Of a stretch of DNA of 7,351 bases, positions 1 to 5,786 are shown piece by piece. Source of the DNA: Gammaproteobacteria bacterium (GTDB lineage Bacteria > Pseudomonadota > Gammaproteobacteria > Pseudomonadales > Azotimanducaceae); assembly GCA_002726925.1 (NCBI GenBank), contig PBTJ01000042.1, positions 1 to 7,351 of the forward strand, in the 5' to 3' direction. Numbering within the stretch: position 1 is the stretch's first letter; each line of letters opens with the position of its first letter. The position numbers were made by a program, and so were the translations under genes. The notes under the pieces were generated by a model, which searched no databases, had not been told where the DNA came from, and saw only the letters and a program-made list of their open reading frames with translations.

Positions 1-47
1 TCATTCGTCATTGCTATGGTGCTCGCCAGTTCGTAACAGACTGAGTG

Positions 48-54
48 AAGGAGG
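48..54 (+). promoter_or_regulatory. Strong ribosome binding site of the NIPSNAP-like gene
   Basis: AAGGAGG lies 8 nt upstream of the ATG at 63. It is a near-perfect Shine-Dalgarno at ideal spacing. It fixes the ancestral start at 63 even though a stop codon follows four codons later. The next in-frame ATG (132) has no comparable site. Confidence 0.8.
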
Positions 55-62
55 ACATAGCG

Positions 63-374
63 ATGATCACATACTAACTGCAGTACCAGATCGATCCCTA
101 CAAGCGCGAAGAATTCCGCGAGTACGCTGAAATGTGGCTACACCTAATACCCAAGTTTGGTGGTACGCGCCACGGTTCTTTTTTACCAAAAGAAAGTGCC
201 AGTGACTTGGCGGTTGCACTGTTTTCCTTTGCAAGCCTTGCTGACTACGAAACATACCGACTGGAATCCCAGAATGATCCAGATTGTCAGGCAGCATACG
301 CTTTCGCCGATGAAACACGCTGCATTATTCGATTGGATCGACAATTCCTTGAGCCCGTTGGGGCGCTCGAATGA
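63..374 (+). pseudogene. NIPSNAP-family protein with a nonsense codon at position 5
   Basis: The frame runs from ATG 63 to TGA 372-374 and would encode about 103 residues, the usual length for small bacterial NIPSNAP proteins (ferredoxin-like alpha/beta barrel fold, no settled biochemical role). It begins M-I-T-Y-stop-L-Q-Y-Q-I-D-P, where family members typically read MITxYLRYxIDP. The TAA at 75-77 therefore replaces a usually aromatic residue, one base from TAC or TAT. Downstream the frame is intact and typical: FGGTRHGSFLP, then LAVALFSFASLADYETYR, then DPDCQAAYAFADETRCIIR. There is no second stop or frameshift, so the lesion is either recent or a sequencing error. Starting at ATG 132 gives 80 residues but loses the first beta strand and has no good ribosome site; CTG at 78 directly after the stop is another conceivable start. 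The family call rests on remembered family patterns. Confidence 0.75.
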
Positions 375-620
375 ATTTTCATTGACCAACGCCCCCTGCT
401 AGCTATCGTTATTTAAGCGTATCTAATCAGGTTGGTGATATGCGCCAAGTTCGTGAACAGGCGGCCAACAGCCTGGCGCCGCGAAACTTGGCGATAAGAT
501 CGCAACGTTGTCTCCGCGAGTAAGTTTCTGGCGTTCTTTCATTAGGGAACTGTATCCAGAAACTCCATTGCAAACGTTGATCTGGCAGGCACTGCGAGCT
601 ATTTCTCAGCGGCTCGTGAG
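375..620. other. Non-coding stretch between the NIPSNAP-like gene and the GST gene
   Basis: This 246-bp stretch separates two genes whose 3' ends face each other. No recognisable gene is present. Minus-strand and plus-strand open frames here lack family features or plausible ribosome sites. The main structure is the nested inverted repeat at 443-493. No hairpin followed by a T run was found, so a classical terminator for either flanking gene is not evident. Confidence 0.5.
443..493. repeat. Nested inverted repeat able to form a two-part hairpin
   Basis: The outer arms CGCCAAGTT (443-451) and AACTTGGCG (485-493) are perfect 9-bp complements. They can be extended by two pairs (452-453 with 482-483) if one A is bulged. 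Inside them, CAGGC (458-462) pairs with GCCTG (471-475) around an 8-nt loop. The two stems are separated by an internal loop. Neither strand has a T run after the stem, which argues against a simple intrinsic terminator. It could be a REP-like palindrome, a cruciform, a processing hairpin or a regulatory site. The pairing is directly visible; any role is not. Confidence 0.5.
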
Positions 621-1229
621 CTAGCCTGCCGAAAAACTCGGCCGCGCATTCAGCCCTACCTGCCATCGCTTGATGTTTGGCATCTCTGGCAACTCGACCA
701 CTTTTACCGAACGGGCAAAATCCAGCGCCACGCCCATGGTGATGTCCGCGATGCTGAACTGGTTTCCCGCCAAAAACTCGGTTTTTGCCAGTTGCTCATC
801 GAACATAGCCAGTGCCTTAGGTGCCTTCTCCGCGCAGACAACCCCCCAAGCTTCGACGCAGGTTTCGCGGTCTTTAAAGAAGCCGGTGATGTTGCGGAAA
901 GCGCCGGCTACTTCGAGTAAAAAATTCAGCTCGGCGCGTCTGTGCCACATTTCCACTTGGGCTTGGCTGAGCGGGGTATCGCCGAATAGCGAGGGCCCTT
1001 CACCCAGCGCATCCAAATAGCGCGTGATGGCGACGGATTCGCCAAGACACGTGCCGTCATCGAGTTCTAACATAGGCACTCGACCGCCCGGGTTCTTGGC
1101 CAAATAGTCTGCGCCGATGTTCTCGCCACCGCGAATGTCCACGGCTATCCGCTCCACCTCAATGCCTTTCTCTGCCAGTGCAATATGGACGCGTCGTGCA
1201 TTCGGCGATGGTGCTTCGTATAGTTTCAT
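621..1229 (-). CDS. Glutathione S-transferase family protein
   Basis: This is a 202-residue protein, normal for a cytosolic GST that conjugates or isomerises electrophilic substrates with glutathione. The N-terminal thioredoxin-like domain (about 1-80) starts MKLYEAPSPNARRVHIALAE. Ser8 or Asn10 sits where bacterial beta/theta-like GSTs place the glutathione-activating residue. The cis-proline is in GGRVPMLEL (Pro52), and Glu64-Ser65 in LGESVAITRYL is the usual glutathione gamma-glutamyl contact. The helical C-terminal domain (about 88-202) carries the N-capping box S159-x-x-D162 in FSIADI and ends near PNIKRW. ATG 1229 begins the conserved first strand and is preceded by a purine-rich GAGAGAGAA. 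It diverges from the alcohol dehydrogenase at 1382, so the two may share regulation. The substrate and exact class cannot be assigned. Confidence 0.93.
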   Translation of the reverse strand: MKLYEAPSPNARRVHIALAEKGIEVERIAVDIRGGENIGADYLAKNPGGRVPMLELDDGTCLGESVAITRYLDALGEGPSLFGDTPLSQAQVEMWHRRAELNFLLEVAGAFRNITGFFKDRETCVEAWGVVCAEKAPKALAMFDEQLAKTEFLAGNQFSIADITMGVALDFARSVKVVELPEMPNIKRWQVGLNARPSFSAG

Positions 1230-1297
1230 GTGTTCTCTCTCTTACCGACTGTTTTATTTTTGGTGTCGTTTTAGTCGCCCCAGTATCAAGGTGCCGT

Positions 1298-1352
1298 TAT
1301 CGCCGATTGAACTTATCCGCTGTTCCGACCATGCTCAAGAACAATCGCGGTA
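1298..1352. promoter_or_regulatory. Imperfect inverted repeat in the divergent GST/dehydrogenase promoter region
   Basis: The plus strand at 1298-1314 reads TATCGCCGATTGAACTT, and the minus strand at 1352-1337 reads TACCGCGATTGTTCTT. The two match as TA-Y-CGC-(C)-GATTG-NN-CTT, with one gap and three mismatches, and they face each other. They lie between the starts of two divergent genes, where an operator for a dimeric regulator would be expected. No regulator gene is in the window, and the match could be coincidental. Confidence 0.25.
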
Positions 1353-1367
1353 TCATCTGGATTTGAT

Positions 1368-1373
1368 GGGAGG
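1368..1373 (+). promoter_or_regulatory. Ribosome binding site that decides the dehydrogenase start
   Basis: GGGAGG lies 8 nt before the ATG at 1382 but only 2 nt before the ATG at 1376. The spacing favours ATG 1382 as the true start and makes the longer MDMGTP version unlikely. Confidence 0.7.
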
Positions 1374-1381
1374 AAATGGAT

Positions 1382-2473
1382 ATGGGTACACCAGCACGAG
1401 TTGTGGTCTTACCAGTAGATACGGCTGAGCTACGAGTAGAATCGCTGGAGTTGCCCGATCCCGGCCCGCACCAAGTCGTGGTCAAGCAATTCGCCTCGGG
1501 CATCTGCCATTCCCAGCTGCATCAGATGCATACGCCGCGCAGAAGGCCCGTCGTTCTTGGTCATGAATCCACCGGTGTGGTTCTGCAGGTGGGCAGCGAG
1601 GTGACTCACGTCGTTGCCGGCGATACGGTAATGGTGACTTGGGTGCCTCGACAGGCGACGTCTGCATCGATTCCACCCGAACCTGCAAGACTGGAGGTAT
1701 CTGACGGCACGGCAGTATCGCAAAACGTCTTCACTTGGGCTGATCACACCATTGCCGATCAACAGTATGTGGTAAAAGTTGATCCGAACATTAAGACCGA
1801 TGTCACGGCAATTATCGGCTGCGCGGTAATGACCGGAGCCGGTGCAGTGATCAATACGGCCAATGTTAAGCCGAACGAAAGTGTCGCCATTTTCGGTGTC
1901 GGCGGCGTTGGTTTATCCGCCGTAGTGGGCGCACGCATGGCGGGCGCGCACCCCATCATTGCCGTCGACCTCGATGACAATAAGCTAGCCTTTGCCAAGG
2001 GTTTCGGCGCGACCCATGTGGTGAACGCCAGCCAAGAAGATCCAGTGGCCGCCATTCATGCCCTCACCACCAAGAGTGACCGCTTTACCTTTTCCGGAGC
2101 GCCGGTTTCTGGCGCGGACTATGCCTTCGACTGCATCGGCATCAAAAAAACCATGGAGCAGATTTTACCGGCTTGCCGTAGCGGTCACTTCGGCGCGCAG
2201 GATGGCGGCAAGGCGGTACTCGTTGGTGTGCCGTCGACCAGCGCCGAGATCAACGCGACCGATTTACTGCTCAACGAGAAACACTTTATTGGCAGCATTG
2301 GTGGTTCTTGCTCACCAGATCGCGACTTTCCGCGTTTTTTGGCGTGGGAAGACAATGGCGACTTGGCGTTGGATAAGATGGTTACCGAGCGCTTCAGCAT
2401 TGATCAAATCAATGAGGCGGCGGATGCGCTGGCCAATGGCAAGATTGCTGGACGCGCGATTCTGGAGTTCTAA
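1382..2473 (+). CDS. Zinc-type medium-chain alcohol dehydrogenase lacking the structural-zinc lobe
   Basis: This 363-residue medium-chain dehydrogenase/reductase should oxidise an alcohol, or reduce the matching aldehyde, with NAD(H) in the cytoplasm. Catalytic zinc ligands are in place: Cys42 in SGICHSQLH, His61-Glu62 in VLGHESTG, and Cys147 in IIGCAVMTGAGAV, the last resembling class III/aryl-alcohol dehydrogenases. The Rossmann motif is GVGGVG (172-177). Asp196 ends the second strand, suggesting NAD rather than NADP. The four closely spaced cysteines of the structural zinc loop (normally near residue 95-110) are absent, and that region (about 87-128) has no cysteine at all. ATG 1382 was chosen over ATG 1376 on ribosome-site spacing. 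It diverges from the GST gene and converges on the CinA-domain gene. The physiological substrate is unknown. Confidence 0.93.
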   Translation: MGTPARVVVLPVDTAELRVESLELPDPGPHQVVVKQFASGICHSQLHQMHTPRRRPVVLGHESTGVVLQVGSEVTHVVAGDTVMVTWVPRQATSASIPPEPARLEVSDGTAVSQNVFTWADHTIADQQYVVKVDPNIKTDVTAIIGCAVMTGAGAVINTANVKPNESVAIFGVGGVGLSAVVGARMAGAHPIIAVDLDDNKLAFAKGFGATHVVNASQEDPVAAIHALTTKSDRFTFSGAPVSGADYAFDCIGIKKTMEQILPACRSGHFGAQDGGKAVLVGVPSTSAEINATDLLLNEKHFIGSIGGSCSPDRDFPRFLAWEDNGDLALDKMVTERFSIDQINEAADALANGKIAGRAILEF

Positions 2474-2491
2474 AACAACGGTTCTATGCCG

Positions 2492-2520
2492 CTAAAGCTT
2501 TAGATAGGGTGCGTGCTATC
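2492..2520. terminator. Possible bidirectional terminator region between convergent genes
   Basis: The 51-bp gap between the converging dehydrogenase and CinA-domain genes contains a perfect 12-bp palindrome, CTAAAGCTTTAG (2492-2503). It overlaps GATAG (2503-2507), which pairs with CTATC (2516-2520) across an 8-nt loop. Stems are short, AT-rich and lack a following T run, so a terminator role is only suggested by position. Confidence 0.2.
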
Positions 2521-2524
2521 ACGA

Positions 2525-3022
2525 TCATGAACGAAGCGGGGCAGAGTCTTCAGACAGTGCTTTGCAAAGCAGCGACAGAGCATGCCCGGTAAAACGCCAC
2601 ATATTGTCTTCGCGCTCACTGGATCCTGTGTTCAGCAGTGCTGAAACCGGATTCGGGCCCGCAATGCCAATGACACTAGAACCGGCTTCGCCATAGGCCA
2701 CGCCTGTGGGCCCGGCGATGCCCAGCTCTGCAATTGCCCAAGTGGATGCGAACTGAGCTTGGGCTTTTTGCGCAAATGCCATGACCATGGCCTCACTCAT
2801 GGGAGCCAACCCTTCTACGTCCTGCCCCTTGATACCCAGCAGTTTCTTTCTTGATTCGTAGGTGTAGAGCACGCTGCCGCCCTTATAGTAGGCCGACGCG
2901 CCGGGTACTGCGAGCAGGGCAGACGAGATCAGGCCGCCGGTGGAAGTCTCTGCTACCACAATGGTGTCGCCACGCCGTCGCAGTAGCTCGGCAACCTCCT
3001 CAGCCATAGGGGTTAGCGTCAT
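2525..3022 (-). CDS. Stand-alone CinA C-terminal domain protein (PncC-like)
   Basis: This 165-residue protein matches the CinA C-terminal (PncC) domain, whose characterised members hydrolyse nicotinamide mononucleotide to nicotinate mononucleotide and ammonia in pyridine-nucleotide salvage. Family features in order: VVAETSTGGLISSALL (23-37; usually AESCTGG), PGASAYYKGGSVLYTYESRKKLLGI (40-64), and AELGIAGPTG (98-107) followed by an AYGEAGSSVIGIAGP strand. The canonical YSNxxK stretch reads YTYESR (53-58) here, so the Asn and Lys positions are Tyr and Arg. This looks like a divergent subgroup and the amidase activity is uncertain. The N-terminal molybdopterin-binding-like CinA domain is absent. 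ATG 3022 overlaps the preceding gene's stop in TGATG, favouring coupling; a GTG at 3025 would add one residue. Confidence 0.87.
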   Translation of the reverse strand: MTLTPMAEEVAELLRRRGDTIVVAETSTGGLISSALLAVPGASAYYKGGSVLYTYESRKKLLGIKGQDVEGLAPMSEAMVMAFAQKAQAQFASTWAIAELGIAGPTGVAYGEAGSSVIGIAGPNPVSALLNTGSSEREDNMWRFTGHALSLLCKALSEDSAPLRS

Positions 3023-4062
3023 CACGGCTTGACGGTCTCATCCTGCAGCGGGATGCCACCCATACCGATCACCATGTATAAGAAGTTACGTTGCTTGATG
3101 TCGGTGAGTTCCCGGCTAGACCACCAGCTGACATGGTCGCCTTGGCTCCTCGCATCAATATCGATTCCCCACATAGGGTCTACTTCATTGGGTACCAGGC
3201 TGTAGCGCATGTCGATAATGCGCGGTGAATTCTCCATCGGCGATAGATAGTCATGGGAAAACCAGCGAAATCGCTCGATGTCTTGCGCCTGCCTTGAGTC
3301 AGAGCGCAGGGCGGGGAAATCTCTTGCCACATCAAGCTTTTGTACCCGCGCCCCGGGATACCAAGTTGAATCGATACCGACTCGCACCGCATCCACATAG
3401 TACTTGCCATCAAATTCATAGATGGCCTTCCATACCAGTAAATTAGCGAAAGACGGCTTTACCGAGAGTCGCAGTGGCTCGTGCTCGCGAATGCTGGCAA
3501 TTTGCTGTGCTGCCTGCATTGCCCGCTCGTGCTGCCACCAGCCCACGATAAAAAAGGTCAGCATCCAGGCGCAGGCGAGCCATGACAACCACAAACGCTT
3601 CGTTCGGGCAGCGGCGATAACAAAGACCAATAAGGGCACGGTAAAGAGCGGATCGACAATGGACATTGTGTCCCATGCCACACGCACATCTGAAAACGGC
3701 CAGAACAGTTGGGTGCCATATGACGTGCATGAGTCCAGCAGCCCGTGCGTGGCATAACCCATCAAACAAGCCAAGTACCCCTGACTCGTAGACAGGCCCT
3801 GCAGCATCTTTATACGGCTCGCGATGGCTTTCAGGACCAAGAAAACGAGGAAAGCACCGACAGGAATAAACACCAGTGAGTGGGTAAATTGACGATGGAA
3901 TTCCAAAAAAAGCAGCGGGTCGGTGGACGATTGAAACAGCACATCGAGATCTGGCGCCACACCGCCCAGCGCACCATACCAAGCGACCGTCGCCAGCGTG
4001 GTTCGCTTTGCTGCGGTTTGAGCAAAGGCCGCACCGACAACCCCCTGACTGACTGGATCCAT
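3022..4062 (-). CDS. YdjM-type membrane-bound metal-dependent hydrolase (DUF457)
   Basis: This is a 346-residue inner-membrane protein. It opens MDPVSQGVVGAAFAQ, the usual N-terminus of this family, then GGVAPDLDVLF (33-43), HRQFTHSLVF (56-65) and GYATHGLLDSCTSYG (102-116). The conserved Asp38/Asp40, His56, His61, His106 and Asp110 are the likely metal ligands. SIVDPLFT (134-141) follows. Hydrophobic segments fall near 23-43, 63-81, 95-110, 135-152 and 157-176, leaving a polar C-terminal half (177-346). Family members are annotated as metal-dependent hydrolases, with substrates mostly unknown. The frame is open up to an ATG at 4191, but those extra 43 residues are polar, lack family similarity and overlap the divergent GMC start, so ATG 4062 is preferred; AAAGGG precedes it. 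It is first in a two-gene unit with the CinA-domain protein. Confidence 0.9.
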   Translation of the reverse strand: MDPVSQGVVGAAFAQTAAKRTTLATVAWYGALGGVAPDLDVLFQSSTDPLLFLEFHRQFTHSLVFIPVGAFLVFLVLKAIASRIKMLQGLSTSQGYLACLMGYATHGLLDSCTSYGTQLFWPFSDVRVAWDTMSIVDPLFTVPLLVFVIAAARTKRLWLSWLACAWMLTFFIVGWWQHERAMQAAQQIASIREHEPLRLSVKPSFANLLVWKAIYEFDGKYYVDAVRVGIDSTWYPGARVQKLDVARDFPALRSDSRQAQDIERFRWFSHDYLSPMENSPRIIDMRYSLVPNEVDPMWGIDIDARSQGDHVSWWSSRELTDIKQRNFLYMVIGMGGIPLQDETVKP

Positions 4063-4169
4063 AGGAAACCCTTTTACATCACCGGCTTTACGCGGCGGCA
4101 GCACCTTAACCTCTTTGCGAGCCATGCAAAAGTCGAGTGCGATCTCAGCGGTTATGGCATGCTGTTTCC

Positions 4170-4177
4170 AAGGAGAG
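4170..4177 (+). promoter_or_regulatory. Ribosome binding site that decides the GMC oxidoreductase start
   Basis: AAGGAGAG lies 5 nt before the ATG at 4183. It supports MSHYDFIIVGAGSAG as the true N-terminus rather than any upstream in-frame ATG. Confidence 0.75.
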
Positions 4178-4182
4178 AGTTT

Positions 4183-5775
4183 ATGAGTCATTACGATTTC
4201 ATCATTGTCGGCGCCGGTTCCGCAGGTTGTGTACTCGCCAATCGGTTGAGCGTTAATCCCGATATTCGCGTGTGTTTGCTCGAGGCCGGCGGCAGTAACC
4301 GCTCTCCCCTACTCCATGTTCCTGCGGGCTGGGCCGCTACTTTCAATAATCCAAGCTTCGATTGGAGTTTTGAAACTGAGCCAGAGCCTGCATTAGACAG
4401 CCGCCGTATCTACTGGCCGCGGGGCAAGTCGCTCGGTGGCTCCAGTGCGATCAACGGCATGATCTATGTCCGCGGTGTGCCCTTGGATTTTGCAGCGTGG
4501 GAGCAAGCCGGGGCAACAGGTTGGTCATGGGAAGAGGTGCTGCCCTACTACAAAAAAGCCGAACGCCAACAGATCCACCACGACGATATGCACGGCACCG
4601 ACGGGCCGCTGCATGTACAGGACGTGCGTGACAAGCGCCCCATGGATGAGGTGTTTATCGGTGCCATGAACGAGGCAGGCATTCCCAGCAACCCGGACTT
4701 CAACGGTGTCGATCAAACCGGCTGCGGCTACTACCAATTCACGCAAAACAACGGCCGACGTTGGAGTACTGCCAGCGGCTACCTAACCCCTGCTCGATCA
4801 CGCACAAATCTCACCATACTTACCCACGCACACACCCAGCGCGTGCTGTTTGAAGGTAAACGGGCCTGCGGCGTTGAGATCAGCAGGCGCGGCAAGCAGG
4901 AAACCATTTACGGCCAGCACGTCATTCTCAGCAGCGGCGCCATTGCGTCCCCCCAGCTGCTAGAGGTCTCTGGTGTGGGTGATGCCCAGCGACTCGCTCA
5001 GTTAGGCATACACGTTGTGCATCACGCCCCCGACGTGGGCGAGCATCTGCAGGATCACCTTTTCTGCAAAGTAGTCTATGGCACCAAGCCCGAGCACTCG
5101 ATCAATCGCGAGGTGCAAGGTCTGAACCTCATACCGGCGGCACTAAAGTGGTTTTTTTTGCGACAAGGTCCACTCACCACCGGTTCAGCCCCGGTCGGTG
5201 CGTTCTGCCATACCAAGGAGGGCCTTGAAGCCCCCGACGTGCAAATTCACTTTGCTTCTGGCGGCACGCTGTACAACAACGAAGGCAAAATACAGGCCAT
5301 GGAGGAACCTGCGGTCACTGCCGTGGTGAATCAATCGCGGCCGGAATCCCGTGGTTCGATTCACATCAAAAGCGCAGACATCAACGAAGCCCCGAGCATC
5401 GTTGCGAACTATCTGAGCTCACCGCTCGATCAAGACACCCTGCTCAAGGGCATGCGCATACTGCTTAACATCTTTGCACAATCCGGCATGCGGCCCTACT
5501 TGAACGATCGTCTCTCGCCGGGCACCGACGTGGATGTGAGCAGCGACGAGGATTTGATGGCCTATATCCGCCGAGAAGCCACCACGGTCTACCATCCCAC
5601 CAGCACCTGCAGCATTGGCAAGGTGGTCGACGAGAATCTACGGGTCATAGGCCTCGAAGGGCTGTCTGTAATCGACGCTTCGGTCATGCCTTACGTCGTG
5701 AGCGGCAATACCAACGCGGCCACCATCATGCTAGCAGAAAAGGGAGCCGATCAATTGTTAGCAGCCAGGGGCTAG
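4183..5775 (+). CDS. GMC-family FAD-dependent oxidoreductase (choline dehydrogenase-like)
   Basis: This 530-residue flavoprotein should oxidise a primary or secondary alcohol, passing electrons to a membrane or soluble acceptor. The FAD-binding fold opens DFIIVGAGSAGCVLANRLS (GxGxxG at 10-15), with Glu34 in LLEAGG contacting the ribose. GMC signature 1 is PRGKSLGGSSAINGMIYVRG (79-98) and signature 2 is GAIASPQLLEVSGVG (252-266). The C-terminal active site has His471 in VYHPTSTCSIG and Asn511 in SGNTNAATIM, the His-Asn pair typical of choline-dehydrogenase-type members. The length is normal. An upstream extension to ATG 3880 stays open but runs antisense through the hydrolase gene and adds no family sequence. 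A gene 11 nt downstream is probably cotranscribed. The substrate cannot be named: many relatives act on alcohols other than choline, and no betaine genes are adjacent. Confidence 0.96.
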   Translation: MSHYDFIIVGAGSAGCVLANRLSVNPDIRVCLLEAGGSNRSPLLHVPAGWAATFNNPSFDWSFETEPEPALDSRRIYWPRGKSLGGSSAINGMIYVRGVPLDFAAWEQAGATGWSWEEVLPYYKKAERQQIHHDDMHGTDGPLHVQDVRDKRPMDEVFIGAMNEAGIPSNPDFNGVDQTGCGYYQFTQNNGRRWSTASGYLTPARSRTNLTILTHAHTQRVLFEGKRACGVEISRRGKQETIYGQHVILSSGAIASPQLLEVSGVGDAQRLAQLGIHVVHHAPDVGEHLQDHLFCKVVYGTKPEHSINREVQGLNLIPAALKWFFLRQGPLTTGSAPVGAFCHTKEGLEAPDVQIHFASGGTLYNNEGKIQAMEEPAVTAVVNQSRPESRGSIHIKSADINEAPSIVANYLSSPLDQDTLLKGMRILLNIFAQSGMRPYLNDRLSPGTDVDVSSDEDLMAYIRREATTVYHPTSTCSIGKVVDENLRVIGLEGLSVIDASVMPYVVSGNTNAATIMLAEKGADQLLAARG

Positions 5776-5786
5776 AGAGCACCACC

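Noticed and set aside
1..44. Possible C-terminus of an upstream gene
   Set aside because: One frame ends at TAA 34-36 (SFVIAMVLASS) and another at TGA 42-44 (IRHCYGARQFVTD). Neither is long enough to choose between or to identify.
443..493. The inverted repeat as an integron attC site
   Set aside because: The arms do not end in the RYYYAAC / GTRRRY-type core sites, and there is no cassette array or integrase in the window.
427..666. 79-residue minus-strand open frame
   Set aside because: It overlaps the 3' end of the GST gene in another frame, shows no recognisable domain and has no clear ribosome site.
1307..1335. Sigma-70-like promoter TTGAAC-17-CATGCT for the dehydrogenase
   Set aside because: The -35 is fair, but the -10 matches only three of six consensus bases, so it cannot be told from chance.
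2058..2495. 145-residue plus-strand open frame inside the dehydrogenase gene
   Set aside because: It is an arginine- and serine-rich shadow of the dehydrogenase frame, which has full family signatures.
3880..4182. N-terminal extension of the GMC oxidoreductase frame
   Set aside because: The frame is open but runs antisense through the membrane hydrolase gene, adds no family sequence, and the Shine-Dalgarno at 4170-4177 fits ATG 4183.
4063..4191. N-terminal extension of the membrane hydrolase to ATG 4191
   Set aside because: The extra 43 residues lack family features and overlap the divergent gene start. MDPVSQG at 4062 is the family's usual N-terminus.
5152..5159. Run of eight T inside the GMC gene as a phase-variation tract
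   Set aside because: The frame is intact across it (WFFLR), the tract is short, and it lies in the middle of a housekeeping-type enzyme rather than a surface or defence gene.
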